Of a DNA stretch of 64,000 nt, positions 52,156-60,442 are shown piece by piece. The position numbers were made by a program, and so were the translations under genes. Every line of letters starts with the position of its first letter. The stretch's first letter is position 1. The notes under the pieces were generated by a model that did not search any database, was not told the origin of the DNA, and was given only the letters and a program-made list of their open reading frames with translations. This DNA is from Amycolatopsis thailandensis (GTDB lineage: Bacteria > Actinomycetota > Actinomycetes > Mycobacteriales > Pseudonocardiaceae): NCBI RefSeq assembly GCF_002234405.1, contig NZ_NMQT01000038.1:32481-96480 (forward strand), given 5' to 3'.

Positions 52156-54048
52156 ATGAGCAGATTCAGCCGAGTGGTCACATGCTCGGTTCCGGTCGCG
52201 GTCGGCGCTTTGCTGCTGTCGACCGCGGTTTCGGGTGCCCAGCCGTCGGAGGAGGTGCGCACGCAGACCGGGATTTCCGCCCTGCAGAGCATCAAGAACA
52301 GCCTCACCCCGGCCGAGCGCAAGCAGTCGAGTCAGCTCGTCGTCGAAAAGCGCCTGCGCGCCGACAAGGGCCTGGCCGGCAAGCTGCCCGAGTACCGGAC
52401 CGGGCTGGGTGTCAGCGACGCCGGCACCGTCGCGGTGGACATCAAGGGCGCCGGACAGTCGCTGGTGGACGCCGTCAAGGCGGCGGGCGGCAGCGTCCGT
52501 TACGCCTCGCCCACCGGCGCGATCCGCGCCGACCTGCCGCTGGCCGCCGTCGACTCGATCGCCGGCCGCGGGGACGTCGCCGAGGTCAGGGCCGCCTCCC
52601 AGGCGATGACCTGGAACGAGTCCGCTCCGCAGGACCGTCGCCAGGCCGCCGCCAAGAAGGCCGCCGCCGCGCTGCAGGTCGCCGAGGGCGACAAGGCGCA
52701 CGGCAACGACACCGCCCGCACCAAGTACGGCGTCAACGGCACCGGACAGAAGGTCTGCGTGCTCTCGGACGGCGTCAAGTCGCTCCAGGCGTCCCAGACC
52801 GCCGGCGAGCTCCCCGCCGTCGACGTCCTCCCCGGTCAGGCGGGCAGCGGTGACGAGGGCACCGCGATGCTGGAGATCATCCACGACATGGCGCCCGGCG
52901 CCACGCTCGGTTTCGCGACCGCCTTCACCAGCGAGCAGAGCTTCGCCGACAACATCCGCGCGCTCCGGACCACCGGAAAGTGCACGATCATCGTCGACGA
53001 CGTGTCCTACTTCGACGAGTCGCCGTTCCAGGACGGCCCGGTCGCGCAGGCCGTCAACGACGTGACCGCGGCGGGCGTGCTCTACTTCTCCTCCGCGGGG
53101 AACTCGGGCAACCTGACCGACGGCACCAGCGGCTACTACGAGGGCGACTTCCGCGGCTCCACCAGCAAGATCTCCGGGATCACCGGGACGCCGCACGACT
53201 TCGACCCGAGCGGCACCACCCAGCTGTACAACGCGCTTTCGCCGAACTCGGTCGGCCGCTACGTCACCCTGTTCTGGTCCGACCCGTGGGGCAAGGCCAC
53301 CAGCGACTACGACCTGTTCGTCCTGAACTCGTCCGGTTCGGTCGTCGCCTCCAGCGAGAACGCGCAGAACGGCAGCCAGAACCCGTACGAGATCGCCCAG
53401 GTCCCGGCCAGCGGCACGGGCTTCAAGGTGGCCGTGGTCAAGTACAGCGGCTCCGACCGGTTCATCGCGCTCAACGTGATCCGCGGCCGCTTCGTCACCT
53501 CCGGTTCGCTGAAAGCCTTCAGCACCAACGGTGTCACCTCCGGCCACTCGGCCGCCGCCAACGCCTTCAGCGTCGCGGCCGCCCCGGCCGCCGGTGCCTT
53601 CGGCCGCGCGCTCGAGACCGGCGACCCGGCCAACCCGGCCGGTCCGTTCCCGGGTCTGTTCTCCGCCACCAGCAAGTGGGAGCGGTTCACTTCGGACGGT
53701 CGCCGCAAGCAGTTCTACAACGCCGACGGCTCGGTGATCACCCCCGGCAACGTGTCCTCGACCGGCGGCGCGATCCGGAACAAGCCGGACATCACCGCGG
53801 CCGACGGTGTCGCGACCTCGGTGACCGGCTTCCAGCCGTTCTTCGGGACCTCGGCCGCCGCGCCGAGCGCCGCCGCCATCGCCGCGCTGCTGAAGCAGGG
53901 CAAACCGGCCGCCACCCCGGCGGAGATCCGGAACGCGCTGACCTCGACCGCGATCGACCTCGGCGCCCCGGGCTTCGACCCGGTCACCGGGGCAGGCGTG
54001 ATCATGACCGACCCGGCGCTCGCCGCGCTGGGCGTCGCCCCCAAGTGA
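52156..54048 (+). CDS. Secreted S8/S53-like serine peptidase
   Basis: A 630-residue secreted protein. A signal peptide (VVTCSVPVAVGALLLSTAVSGA) is followed by a prodomain-like stretch to about residue 165. In the catalytic domain the Asp is in KVCVLSDGVKSL. At the usual subtilisin His position the motif reads GSGDEGTAMLEIIHDMAPGA, where Glu (with a later His) takes its place, as in sedolisin-like Ser-Glu-Asp enzymes. The oxyanion Asn is in YFSSAGNSG and the Ser in FGTSAAAPSAAA. Between them lies an inserted beta-rich region (SDYDLFVLNSSGSVVASSENAQNGSQNPYE). ATG 52156 follows AGGGAGAG. It is monocistronic with a bidirectional terminator after it. Confidence 0.85.
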   Translation: MSRFSRVVTCSVPVAVGALLLSTAVSGAQPSEEVRTQTGISALQSIKNSLTPAERKQSSQLVVEKRLRADKGLAGKLPEYRTGLGVSDAGTVAVDIKGAGQSLVDAVKAAGGSVRYASPTGAIRADLPLAAVDSIAGRGDVAEVRAASQAMTWNESAPQDRRQAAAKKAAAALQVAEGDKAHGNDTARTKYGVNGTGQKVCVLSDGVKSLQASQTAGELPAVDVLPGQAGSGDEGTAMLEIIHDMAPGATLGFATAFTSEQSFADNIRALRTTGKCTIIVDDVSYFDESPFQDGPVAQAVNDVTAAGVLYFSSAGNSGNLTDGTSGYYEGDFRGSTSKISGITGTPHDFDPSGTTQLYNALSPNSVGRYVTLFWSDPWGKATSDYDLFVLNSSGSVVASSENAQNGSQNPYEIAQVPASGTGFKVAVVKYSGSDRFIALNVIRGRFVTSGSLKAFSTNGVTSGHSAAANAFSVAAAPAAGAFGRALETGDPANPAGPFPGLFSATSKWERFTSDGRRKQFYNADGSVITPGNVSSTGGAIRNKPDITAADGVATSVTGFQPFFGTSAAAPSAAAIAALLKQGKPAATPAEIRNALTSTAIDLGAPGFDPVTGAGVIMTDPALAALGVAPK

Positions 54049-54065
54049 ACAGTCTCCACCAAGGA

Positions 54066-54095
54066 AACGGCCCGGTGCGCGCGCACCGGGCCGTT
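54066..54095. terminator. Bidirectional terminator between peptidase and PstS-like genes
   Basis: Perfect 15-base arms AACGGCCCGGTGCGC / GCGCACCGGGCCGTT in the 61-bp gap of two convergent genes, centred near 54080. Confidence 0.85.
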
Positions 54096-54109
54096 CCCGT
54101 TTCCGGAGA

Positions 54110-55210
54110 TCAGGACTTGACGCAGGACAGGCCGTTCGGGCCCGACACGGTCAGGAAGCCGTACCGCTGGATCGTGGTGGCGAGCTGGCCACCGCACAGC
54201 GGGCTGGCGGTCGAGGCCGAGTCACCGGCGTCGAAGCCGATGGCGCGCTTGGCCTGGTCGTAGCTGGGGGTGCGGGAGTCGACGATGTTGTAGACGCTGC
54301 GCGAGCCCAGGAAGGCCGTGGTGAACGCCGGGGTGTAGCTGCCTGCCGAACCGGCGACGGGGGAGCCGTTGAAGCCGGCACCGGTCAGCGGGTTGACGGT
54401 GAAGCCCGCGCGCTTGTCGGCGGTCACCGCGTTGCCCTGCGCGATCCACTGCGCGATGGAGAACGGCGCGATGGCCTTGGCGCGGTCGGCGACCGGGATG
54501 GAGTTGCCGTCGTGCTCCTGGAACCGCTTGATGGTGACCGGCTTGGTGGTCGGGTCGAAGCCGAGGACGGTGCCGGTGAAGAAGCTCAGCGTGCCGGAAC
54601 CGGTCTGCGGCAGGTAGACCGAGATGGGGGAGTTGGCGCCGCCGACCTGGTTCCAGTTGGTGATGGAACCGTCGTAGATGCCGCGCAGCTGCGCCAGCGT
54701 CAGGGTCAGGCCCGCGCCCGAACCGGTGGCCGAGGACGACCAGGTGACACCGTCGGTGGCGAACGCGAAGTACTCGAAGCTGGCCGGGTCGGACGAGCCG
54801 CGAGCCGACGACGACCGCGCGATGTCGATCTTGCCGTCGCCCGCTTCGGCCGAAGCCTTCAGCGCGGCCTTGCCCTGCGACGAGCCGTTCGGGACCGGGA
54901 GGTTCGAGCCGTAGACGACCTCGTCGGCGAACGGGTCGGCCGGGACGGTGAACGTCTGGCCCGCGGCCAGCACCGGCGGGACGTTGACGTAGTTGTCGGG
55001 GTCGGTGTTCCAGGCGGCCTTCGCCGCCGCGCTGTTGGCGTTGGCCAGGATCGCGCCGGTGATGTCGACGGTGGTGTCCGAGCCCGCCGCGGCGATGACC
55101 TCTTCGAGGCCGTTGGCCGGGGCGACCGCCGAAGCGGTGCCGGTCAGGGTGAGGCAGGCACACGCGGCGATCGCGGTGGCGCCGAGAAACCGAGTGGTAC
55201 GAGCACGCAT
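54110..55210 (-). CDS. Secreted PstS-like substrate-binding protein
   Basis: A 366-residue secreted protein: signal peptide (FLGATAIAACACLTLTGTASA) without lipobox, then AAGSDTTVDITGAILANAN, IDIARSSSARGSSDPASFEYFAFATDGVTWSSSATGSGAGLTLTLAQLRGIYDGSITNWNQVGG and VYLPQTGSGTLSFFTGTVLGF. These parallel the phosphate-site strands of PstS. The SSSARGS and QTGSGT loops replace the TGSGSS-type loops. It is a soluble, probably phosphate- or anion-binding protein. The 5' leader contains a stable hairpin at 55236-55264. An ATTCACC-N5-GTTCTCC pair (minus strand, about 55371-55389) resembles a weak Pho box. Confidence 0.8.
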   Translation of the reverse strand: MRARTTRFLGATAIAACACLTLTGTASAVAPANGLEEVIAAAGSDTTVDITGAILANANSAAAKAAWNTDPDNYVNVPPVLAAGQTFTVPADPFADEVVYGSNLPVPNGSSQGKAALKASAEAGDGKIDIARSSSARGSSDPASFEYFAFATDGVTWSSSATGSGAGLTLTLAQLRGIYDGSITNWNQVGGANSPISVYLPQTGSGTLSFFTGTVLGFDPTTKPVTIKRFQEHDGNSIPVADRAKAIAPFSIAQWIAQGNAVTADKRAGFTVNPLTGAGFNGSPVAGSAGSYTPAFTTAFLGSRSVYNIVDSRTPSYDQAKRAIGFDAGDSASTASPLCGGQLATTIQRYGFLTVSGPNGLSCVKS

Positions 55211-55235
55211 CTTGTTTGCACTCTTTCTCTAGTCC

Positions 55236-55264
55236 CCAAGTCGTCACGGGATTCCGTGACTTGG
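55236..55264 (-). promoter_or_regulatory. Stem-loop in the 5' leader of the PstS-like gene
   Basis: On the minus strand, CCAAGTCACGG pairs with CCGTGACGACTTGG (one bulged G) around a four-base AATC loop. It lies 26 bases upstream of the start codon. It may tune mRNA stability or translation. Confidence 0.45.
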
Positions 55265-55366
55265 CACAATCCTCGCTCCGCAACACTGTCCGGCGACGGT
55301 GCTGCGCGTTCCCGCCCGACGTCATGGTGGTTAATCTCCGGGGAACGAACTTTCCGTGATCGATCG

Positions 55367-55774
55367 TCACGGAGAACGATTCGGTGAATGTCCGCCGGAA
55401 TCGCGACGGTATTTCCGGCGCCAATCGGCTATTGTCTCGATTCCTTCGCCGATGGCCGCCTCGGTGGTGGCCGACCGAAATCGGTCGAGTCCGCGCTGCG
55501 CCTCGATACGCCGTCCGTAGGCGTGCGTGGCGATCGCGACGACGCGGTCGTCCGTATGCAGGCGCCAGCGCCAGCGGCCCCCGCTGAGGTGGCTGAAATC
55601 GCTGGTCAGCTCGGAAATGTTCGTGCTGAGCCAGGCGATCGCGACAAGGCATTCCTCGGCACGCGGATAGTCGGCGGGAGCGGAACCCAGCGACACGTTG
55701 TTGCCGCCGAGCAGTCGCCATCGGATGGTCTGGTCACCGGTCTGGACCAGCTGGAAGCGTGGATTCTTCTTCAC
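55367..55774 (-). CDS. YegP/DUF1508-like small protein
   Basis: A 135-residue protein: PRFQLVQTGDQTIRWRLLGGNNVSLGSAPADYPRAEECLVAIAWLSTNISELTSD, then SGGRWRWRLHTDDRVVAIATHAYGRRIEAQRGLDRFRSA. The two 'W R W R L ... V A I A T H A Y.R R' halves fit a pair of YegP-type beta-beta-beta-alpha units. Function unknown. ATG 55774 starts it (leftward). The 220-bp gap from 55775 to 55995 contains only a likely promoter for the SDR gene that follows and nothing else I can name. Confidence 0.65.
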   Translation of the reverse strand: MKKNPRFQLVQTGDQTIRWRLLGGNNVSLGSAPADYPRAEECLVAIAWLSTNISELTSDFSHLSGGRWRWRLHTDDRVVAIATHAYGRRIEAQRGLDRFRSATTEAAIGEGIETIADWRRKYRRDSGGHSPNRSP

Positions 55775-55995
55775 CGTTCAGCGCTCCGGCGAGTGCGTGA
55801 ACGGTGTGAATTCCCCCTGGGCACATCCGGTGAATCGCCTCGATGTGGTGAAGGGGTTACCGGTTTTCCTTAAGGCGCGACGGCCGCCGGGTGAACGTTT
55901 TGCCCCGGCGCGGGCGCGCTAGCCTGAACGGACGCGGGTAATCGGAAAACAATCACCGAGCCGGATCGGTCCGGCACGGTCTGCGAGGAGGATCG

Positions 55996-56736
55996 ATGGG
56001 CAACGGCAGGACCGCGGTCGTCACCGGGGCGGGTTCCGGGCTCGGCCGGGAGATCTCCCGCGCGTTACTCGGCGCCGGTTACCGGGTCGCGCTCGCCGGT
56101 CGCCGCGCGGACGCGCTGGCCGACACCGCCGCCGGGGACACGAAAGCGCTTCCCGTGCCCACCGACGTCGCCGACCCCGATTCCGTCGCCGCGTTGTTCG
56201 AAGCGGTGCGCGCGGAGTGGGGGCGGCTGGACCTCCTGGTGAACAACGCGGGCGTTTCGGTGGGCGGGACCGTCGACGAACTGTCCTTCGCGGACTGGAA
56301 ACGCGCTGTGGACACCAACCTGACCGGGATGTTCCTGTGCGCGCAGCAGGCCGTGCGGCTGATGAAGGCGCAGGACCCGCGCGGCGGCCGGATCGTCAAC
56401 AACGGCTCGATCTCCGCGCACGCCCCGCGCCCCGCGTCCGTCGCCTACACCGCGACGAAACACGCTGTCACCGGGCTGACGAAGTCGATCTCCCTCGACG
56501 GCCGGGCCTGGAACGTCGCTTGTGGACAGATCGACATCGGCAACGCCGCCACCGAGATGACACTGAAGATGGCGGACGGCATCCCGCAGGCCGACGGCAG
56601 CGTCAAGGCCGAGCCGACCTTCGACGCCCGGCACGTCGCGGACGCCGTGCTGTACATGGCCGGGCTGCCGCTGGACGCGAACGTGCAGTTCCTGACCGTC
56701 ACGGCGACCGCGATGCCGTACATCGGGCGGGGTTAG
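55996..56736 (+). CDS. Short-chain dehydrogenase/reductase
   Basis: A 246-residue classical [31 protein letters not shown] (NADP loop with trailing Arg-Arg), NNAGVSVGG, catalytic Ser in GSISAH, Tyr-Lys in [20 protein letters not shown] and [14 protein letters not shown]. Substrate unknown. ATG 55996 follows GAGGAGG. Convergent with the PRISE-like gene at 56930, with a 24-bp stem hairpin in the gap. The two may act on related carbonyl compounds, but nothing links them directly. Confidence 0.9.
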   Translation: MGNGRTAVVTGAGSGLGREISRALLGAGYRVALAGRRADALADTAAGDTKALPVPTDVADPDSVAALFEAVRAEWGRLDLLVNNAGVSVGGTVDELSFADWKRAVDTNLTGMFLCAQQAVRLMKAQDPRGGRIVNNGSISAHAPRPASVAYTATKHAVTGLTKSISLDGRAWNVACGQIDIGNAATEMTLKMADGIPQADGSVKAEPTFDARHVADAVLYMAGLPLDANVQFLTVTATAMPYIGRG

Positions 56737-56852
56737 AGGCGGTTGGGTGACCCAGGCCCGCCAGGCCCGAGGTGAAGGGGACCTTCCGCCCGTGCGATGA
56801 GAGGATAGGCCCCTTTTCCCCGGCCGGTACCCGGACGCACGATCGCCAAGTC

Positions 56853-56901
56853 CGTGAAGGCCTCCTTCACTACCTTCAAGGTAGGCAAGGAGGCCTTCAC
56901 G
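56853..56901. repeat. 49-bp palindrome of the GTGAAGGCCTCCTTCAC family
   Basis: Twenty-four-base arms (two mismatches) around C 56877. The outer half-site GTGAAGGCCTCCTTCAC is itself palindromic, as in the 12168 element. It sits in a convergent gap and can end both transcripts. Confidence 0.75.
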
Positions 56902-56929
56902 ACGTCCGTGACTCACGATCCCACGCGGC

Positions 56930-57964
56930 TCACGGGATCACCTTCGCCTTCCGGAACTCGTCGAACAGCCGGAAGAGCATCGACGAAGTCTCGGCGTACT
57001 CGTGGAAACCGGCTCGCCGGGCCTTCGATCCGTCCGCGAACATGTCGTATTCCCAGCCGAACACGAAATCGGCGAAGCCCCACGACGACGAGACCGCGCT
57101 GTACGGCACTTCCAGCCCGTACTTGGCCGAGAGGGAATCCCACAGCTCTTCCTTGTCCGCCATCACGACGTCCAGCGACATCGGCAGCGGCGGCGCCACC
57201 TCCAGGTCGAAGTAGCGCGCGATCTTCGGCCAGAGCTCGCTCCACCGGAACAGGTCGCCGTTCGCGATGTTGAACGCCTCGTTCTCCGAGCCGGTGGCCC
57301 AGACGGTGGCCTTCGCCAGCAGGCCGGCGTCGGTCATCTCCAGCAGGCTGTCGTACGCGCCGGGTTTGCCGGGGAAACGCAGCGGCAGGCCGAGCTCCTT
57401 CGAGATCGACGCGTAGACCGCGATGGCCAGCGCGAGGTTCATCGGGTTGCCCAGCGCGGTCCCGCCGACCACCGACGGCCGGATCGCGGACCACGTCCAG
57501 GCCTTCCCGGCCTGACGGCGTTCCAGGAATCGCTGCTGATCCACATTGAACTCGGGCGGCATGTGCCCGGCGTCGTCTTCGCGCGCCGGGGTCTTGAACG
57601 GGCCGAGGTGGGCGCCGTAGACCTTGTAGCCCTGCATGAGGCTGACGTGGCGCAGACCGGGTGCGGCCGGTTCGATCGCGTCCACCAGGTTGGTCAGCAT
57701 CGCCAGGTTCGGCGGGACCAGTTCGGCCCAGGTCGGCTTGTCGACATAAGCCGCGTAGAACACGTGTGTGACGTCGTCCAGGCCGCCGAGCTTCGCGCGG
57801 GTGTCGTCCGCGTCGAGCAGGTCGACGGCGATCTGACCCGGACCACCGCGCCGAGACAGGCCGATGACCCGCCAGCCGGGCTGGGTCTCCAGGTATTCGA
57901 TCAGGTTCTTGCCGATGACCCCGTTGGCCCCGGCGACCAGGGCGACCTTGCGTTCTTCGTTCAT
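56930..57964 (-). CDS. PRISE-like NAD(P)-dependent reductase (extended SDR)
   Basis: A 344-residue extended SDR related to progesterone 5beta-reductase/iridoid synthase-like enzymes. It has ALVAGANGVIGKNLIEYLETQPGWRVIGLSRR, VFYAAYVDKPTWAELVPPNLAMLTNLVDAIE and SLMQGYKVYGAHLGPFKTPAREDDAGHMPPEFNVDQQRFLERRQ. AIRPSVVGGTALGNPMNLALAIAVYASISKELGLPLRFPGKPGAYDSL follows. Bacterial members reduce activated C=C bonds. ATG 57964 is divergent from the LysR gene; the gap carries a TATC-N8-GATA inverted repeat. Confidence 0.85.
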   Translation of the reverse strand: MNEERKVALVAGANGVIGKNLIEYLETQPGWRVIGLSRRGGPGQIAVDLLDADDTRAKLGGLDDVTHVFYAAYVDKPTWAELVPPNLAMLTNLVDAIEPAAPGLRHVSLMQGYKVYGAHLGPFKTPAREDDAGHMPPEFNVDQQRFLERRQAGKAWTWSAIRPSVVGGTALGNPMNLALAIAVYASISKELGLPLRFPGKPGAYDSLLEMTDAGLLAKATVWATGSENEAFNIANGDLFRWSELWPKIARYFDLEVAPPLPMSLDVVMADKEELWDSLSAKYGLEVPYSAVSSSWGFADFVFGWEYDMFADGSKARRAGFHEYAETSSMLFRLFDEFRKAKVIP

Positions 57965-58009
57965 GTCACCGAGCCTGGACCCGTCGCGCGGATAAGTCCA
58001 AGGCATAGA

Positions 58010-58029
58010 TATCACCGCTGCGATAAACT
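58010..58029. promoter_or_regulatory. LysR-type site and leaderless promoter
   Basis: TATC at 58010-58013 and GATA at 58022-58025 form an inverted repeat with an 8-base spacer. The second half overlaps TAAACT (58024-58029), a -10 six bases before ATG 58036. This suits a LysR protein repressing itself and activating the divergent reductase gene. Confidence 0.55.
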
Positions 58030-58035
58030 CTCTTC

Positions 58036-58935
58036 ATGACCAGTCTGCGGCAGCTCGAATACCTGGTGACCGTCATCGACACCGGCTCCTTCACCCGGGC
58101 GGCGGAGCTGCTGCACGTGACGCAGCCCGCGCTGTCGCACCAGGTGCGCGCGCTGGAGAAAGGCGTCGGCGGCCCGCTGCTCGAACGCCTCCCGCGTAGT
58201 GTCCGGCTCACGCCGATGGGGCGCGCCATGCTCCCGCACGCCCGCGCCACCCTCGCCGACGCCGAACGCGCGCGGTGCGCGGCCCGGCAGGCGTCCGGGC
58301 TGGAGGCCGGGGAGCTCCAGATCGCCACGGTCTACTCGGTCGGCATCGGCGTCCTGCCCACGGCGTTGCGGGTGTGGCGCCGGGAGCGGCCGGACGTCGA
58401 CGTCCGCTTGGTGGAGTTCCGGCACGCGGACGAACTGCGGGACGCCATGGCGGCGGGGGAGGCCGACGTCGCGGTCGGGCCGGTCCCACCGGGCTGGGAG
58501 GGGCCGATCCGCGAACTCGGCACCGAGGAGTTCGTGGTCGTCCTGCCGATCGACGGGCCGCGCGAGGACGACGGCACCGGCGTCGTCGACCTCGCGAGTC
58601 TCTCCGGCTGCGCCTGGGTGCATTACGCGCCGGGCAACGGCCTCGCCGATCTCGTCGATCAGGCCTGCGCGGCGGCGGGATTCCAGCCGAGGGCCGCGGT
58701 CCGGACCGAACAGACCGCCGCCGCCCCGGTGCTGGCGGCGGCGGGGCTCGGCCCCGCGCTGGTCCCGGCCAACGTGCTGCCCCAGGGCTTCCACGGCCGG
58801 GTCCTGCGGCCCGAACCGGCGATCCGGCGCACCCTCGCCGCCTACTGCCGGAGCACGCCCGACCCGCTGACGTCGGCCTTCATCGACGTCGTCGCGGGAG
58901 AGTGCACACTCGGGCTACCGGACGGTCACCGCTGA
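58036..58935 (+). CDS. LysR-family transcriptional regulator
   Basis: A 299-residue LysR protein. The HTH reads LRQLEYLVTVIDTGSFTRAAELLHVTQPALSHQVRALEKGVGGPLLERLPRSVRLTPMGRAMLPHARATL. The effector domain starts ELQIATVYSVGIGVLPTALRVWRRERPDVDVRLVEF. The divergent PRISE-like reductase is the likely target. The ATG is probably leaderless. Its 3' end overlaps the convergent peptide-binding gene by 21 bases. Confidence 0.92.
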   Translation: MTSLRQLEYLVTVIDTGSFTRAAELLHVTQPALSHQVRALEKGVGGPLLERLPRSVRLTPMGRAMLPHARATLADAERARCAARQASGLEAGELQIATVYSVGIGVLPTALRVWRRERPDVDVRLVEFRHADELRDAMAAGEADVAVGPVPPGWEGPIRELGTEEFVVVLPIDGPREDDGTGVVDLASLSGCAWVHYAPGNGLADLVDQACAAAGFQPRAAVRTEQTAAAPVLAAAGLGPALVPANVLPQGFHGRVLRPEPAIRRTLAAYCRSTPDPLTSAFIDVVAGECTLGLPDGHR

Positions 58936-60357
58936 GAGGTCGACGCCCCCGAACGTCGTCGCCTTCACCTCGCCCACCCGCTCGGCCCAGACGGCGTGCT
59001 CGTGCCCGGACCACAGCGGCGCGACCGGGAGATCGCGCAGCAGCTGGTTCTCCACCAGGCGGTAGACCTCGCCGCTGTCGGCGGCTTCGGTCTCCTCGGC
59101 CGATTTCAGCAGGTCGGCGAACCCGTCGCTCTGATACCCGGTCAGCTCGACGATCTTCGTCAGCACCTCCTGCGGGCTCGGCGTCACGAGATCCAGGTCG
59201 ATCGCGAACGGGCCCTGGCCGGGTTCCGGGGCGAGCGGGACGCCGGCCGCCTTGGCGGTCTGCTCCGCCAGCGGGCGCAGCCAGCGGCTCTGTGACTGTC
59301 CGAAGTGGACCGGTGCGGCCGGGAACTCCGCCTGGGTCAGCAGGGACTTCCCCGCCCCGGCGTCGAACGTGCAGGGACGGCAGGTGCTGCTGCGCTCGCC
59401 GGGCGCGACGGCGGGCGGCAGCAGTGACTTCGCCGGGTCCACCTGCCTGTCCAGGACGCCGGCTTCCAGCGCGGCGCGATCGACGCCGAGCGCGAAACCG
59501 TGCCGGACGGTCGCGTCGGAGAAATGCGGCGCGGTGAGGGGAAACCCGAGGTAGGAGACGTTCGGCAGCGCCCACATCACGTGCCGTTGCGCGAAATCGG
59601 CGTGCATCGCGTCGTGCCGCTCGCCGGGGACGACGGTGGAGAGGTCGAGCTTCCCGGACTTGACGCCGTCGTAGAGCGCGGTCGCGTCGCCGATCTTCAG
59701 TTCGATCACGCGGGCCTTGCCCGGCGCGTCGGCGACCCGGACCAGCTTGGCGCCCGTGGGCTGGAAGCCGCCTTCCAGACGGAACGGTCCGTTGCCGACA
59801 GGCAGGGAGAAGAAGCGGGCCCAGTCGCGCGAGGCCAGGGCCGAAGCGGGCAGCGGGACCAGGGCAGGGGAAGAAAGCAGGGCGGGGATCTGCCCGGAAG
59901 GCCGGTCGAGGACGAGCCGGATCGTCAGCGGATCCGGCGCGGTGATCTCCTTGGCCCGCAACAGACCTTTCAGCACGCGCGAGCCCTGCCAGCCCTCTTG
60001 TTCCACCGCCTTCCAGGTGTCCACATAGGACTGCGCGGTGACGGGCGTGCCGTCGTGGAACTTCCCGCCGTCCTTCAGCTTGACCGTCCACGTCGTCCGG
60101 TCGGCGCTGCTGATCGACTCGGCCGCGCGCGGTGTCGTCTTCCCGGTCGCGGGATCGTAGTCCGCCAGCGGTGTCCACAGCGCGCTCGTGACGAGCCTGC
60201 CCGCGTCGTCGTGGACGTCCGCGGGGTTGGTCGAGGCCGGCGCGGGCAAGCCCACACGAAGAACGTCCGGTGCGGGCGATTCGCCGGATTCCGAGCAGCC
60301 CGCCGCGATCAGGGCGGCGGCGAGGAGCGGGGCCAGAAGACGCAAGCGCATGGTCAT
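58915..60357 (-). CDS. Peptide/nickel-type ABC transporter substrate-binding lipoprotein (SBP family 5)
   Basis: A 480-residue lipoprotein: signal LLAPLLAAALIAAGC with lipobox. The SBP_bac_5 core follows: AGRLVTSALWTPLADYDPATGKTTPRAAESISSADRTTWTVKLKDGGKFHDGTPVTAQSYVDTWKAV, IRLVLDRPSGQIPALLSSPALVPLP, GNGPFRLEGGF and ATVRHGFALGVDRAALEAGVLD. It would deliver a peptide or other solute to an ABC permease, but no permease or ATPase gene is adjacent, so it is an orphan. ATG 60357 or 60351 are both possible. Confidence 0.88.
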   Translation of the reverse strand: MTMRLRLLAPLLAAALIAAGCSESGESPAPDVLRVGLPAPASTNPADVHDDAGRLVTSALWTPLADYDPATGKTTPRAAESISSADRTTWTVKLKDGGKFHDGTPVTAQSYVDTWKAVEQEGWQGSRVLKGLLRAKEITAPDPLTIRLVLDRPSGQIPALLSSPALVPLPASALASRDWARFFSLPVGNGPFRLEGGFQPTGAKLVRVADAPGKARVIELKIGDATALYDGVKSGKLDLSTVVPGERHDAMHADFAQRHVMWALPNVSYLGFPLTAPHFSDATVRHGFALGVDRAALEAGVLDRQVDPAKSLLPPAVAPGERSSTCRPCTFDAGAGKSLLTQAEFPAAPVHFGQSQSRWLRPLAEQTAKAAGVPLAPEPGQGPFAIDLDLVTPSPQEVLTKIVELTGYQSDGFADLLKSAEETEAADSGEVYRLVENQLLRDLPVAPLWSGHEHAVWAERVGEVKATTFGGVDLSAVTVR

Positions 60358-60442
60358 GTCATAGCAGTCCCACACCGACCATCGGCGGTTGTGCGGGCAA
60401 AGTGGTGATCATAGGGTGGGGTGACCAGCCTGGGAGGTTTCT

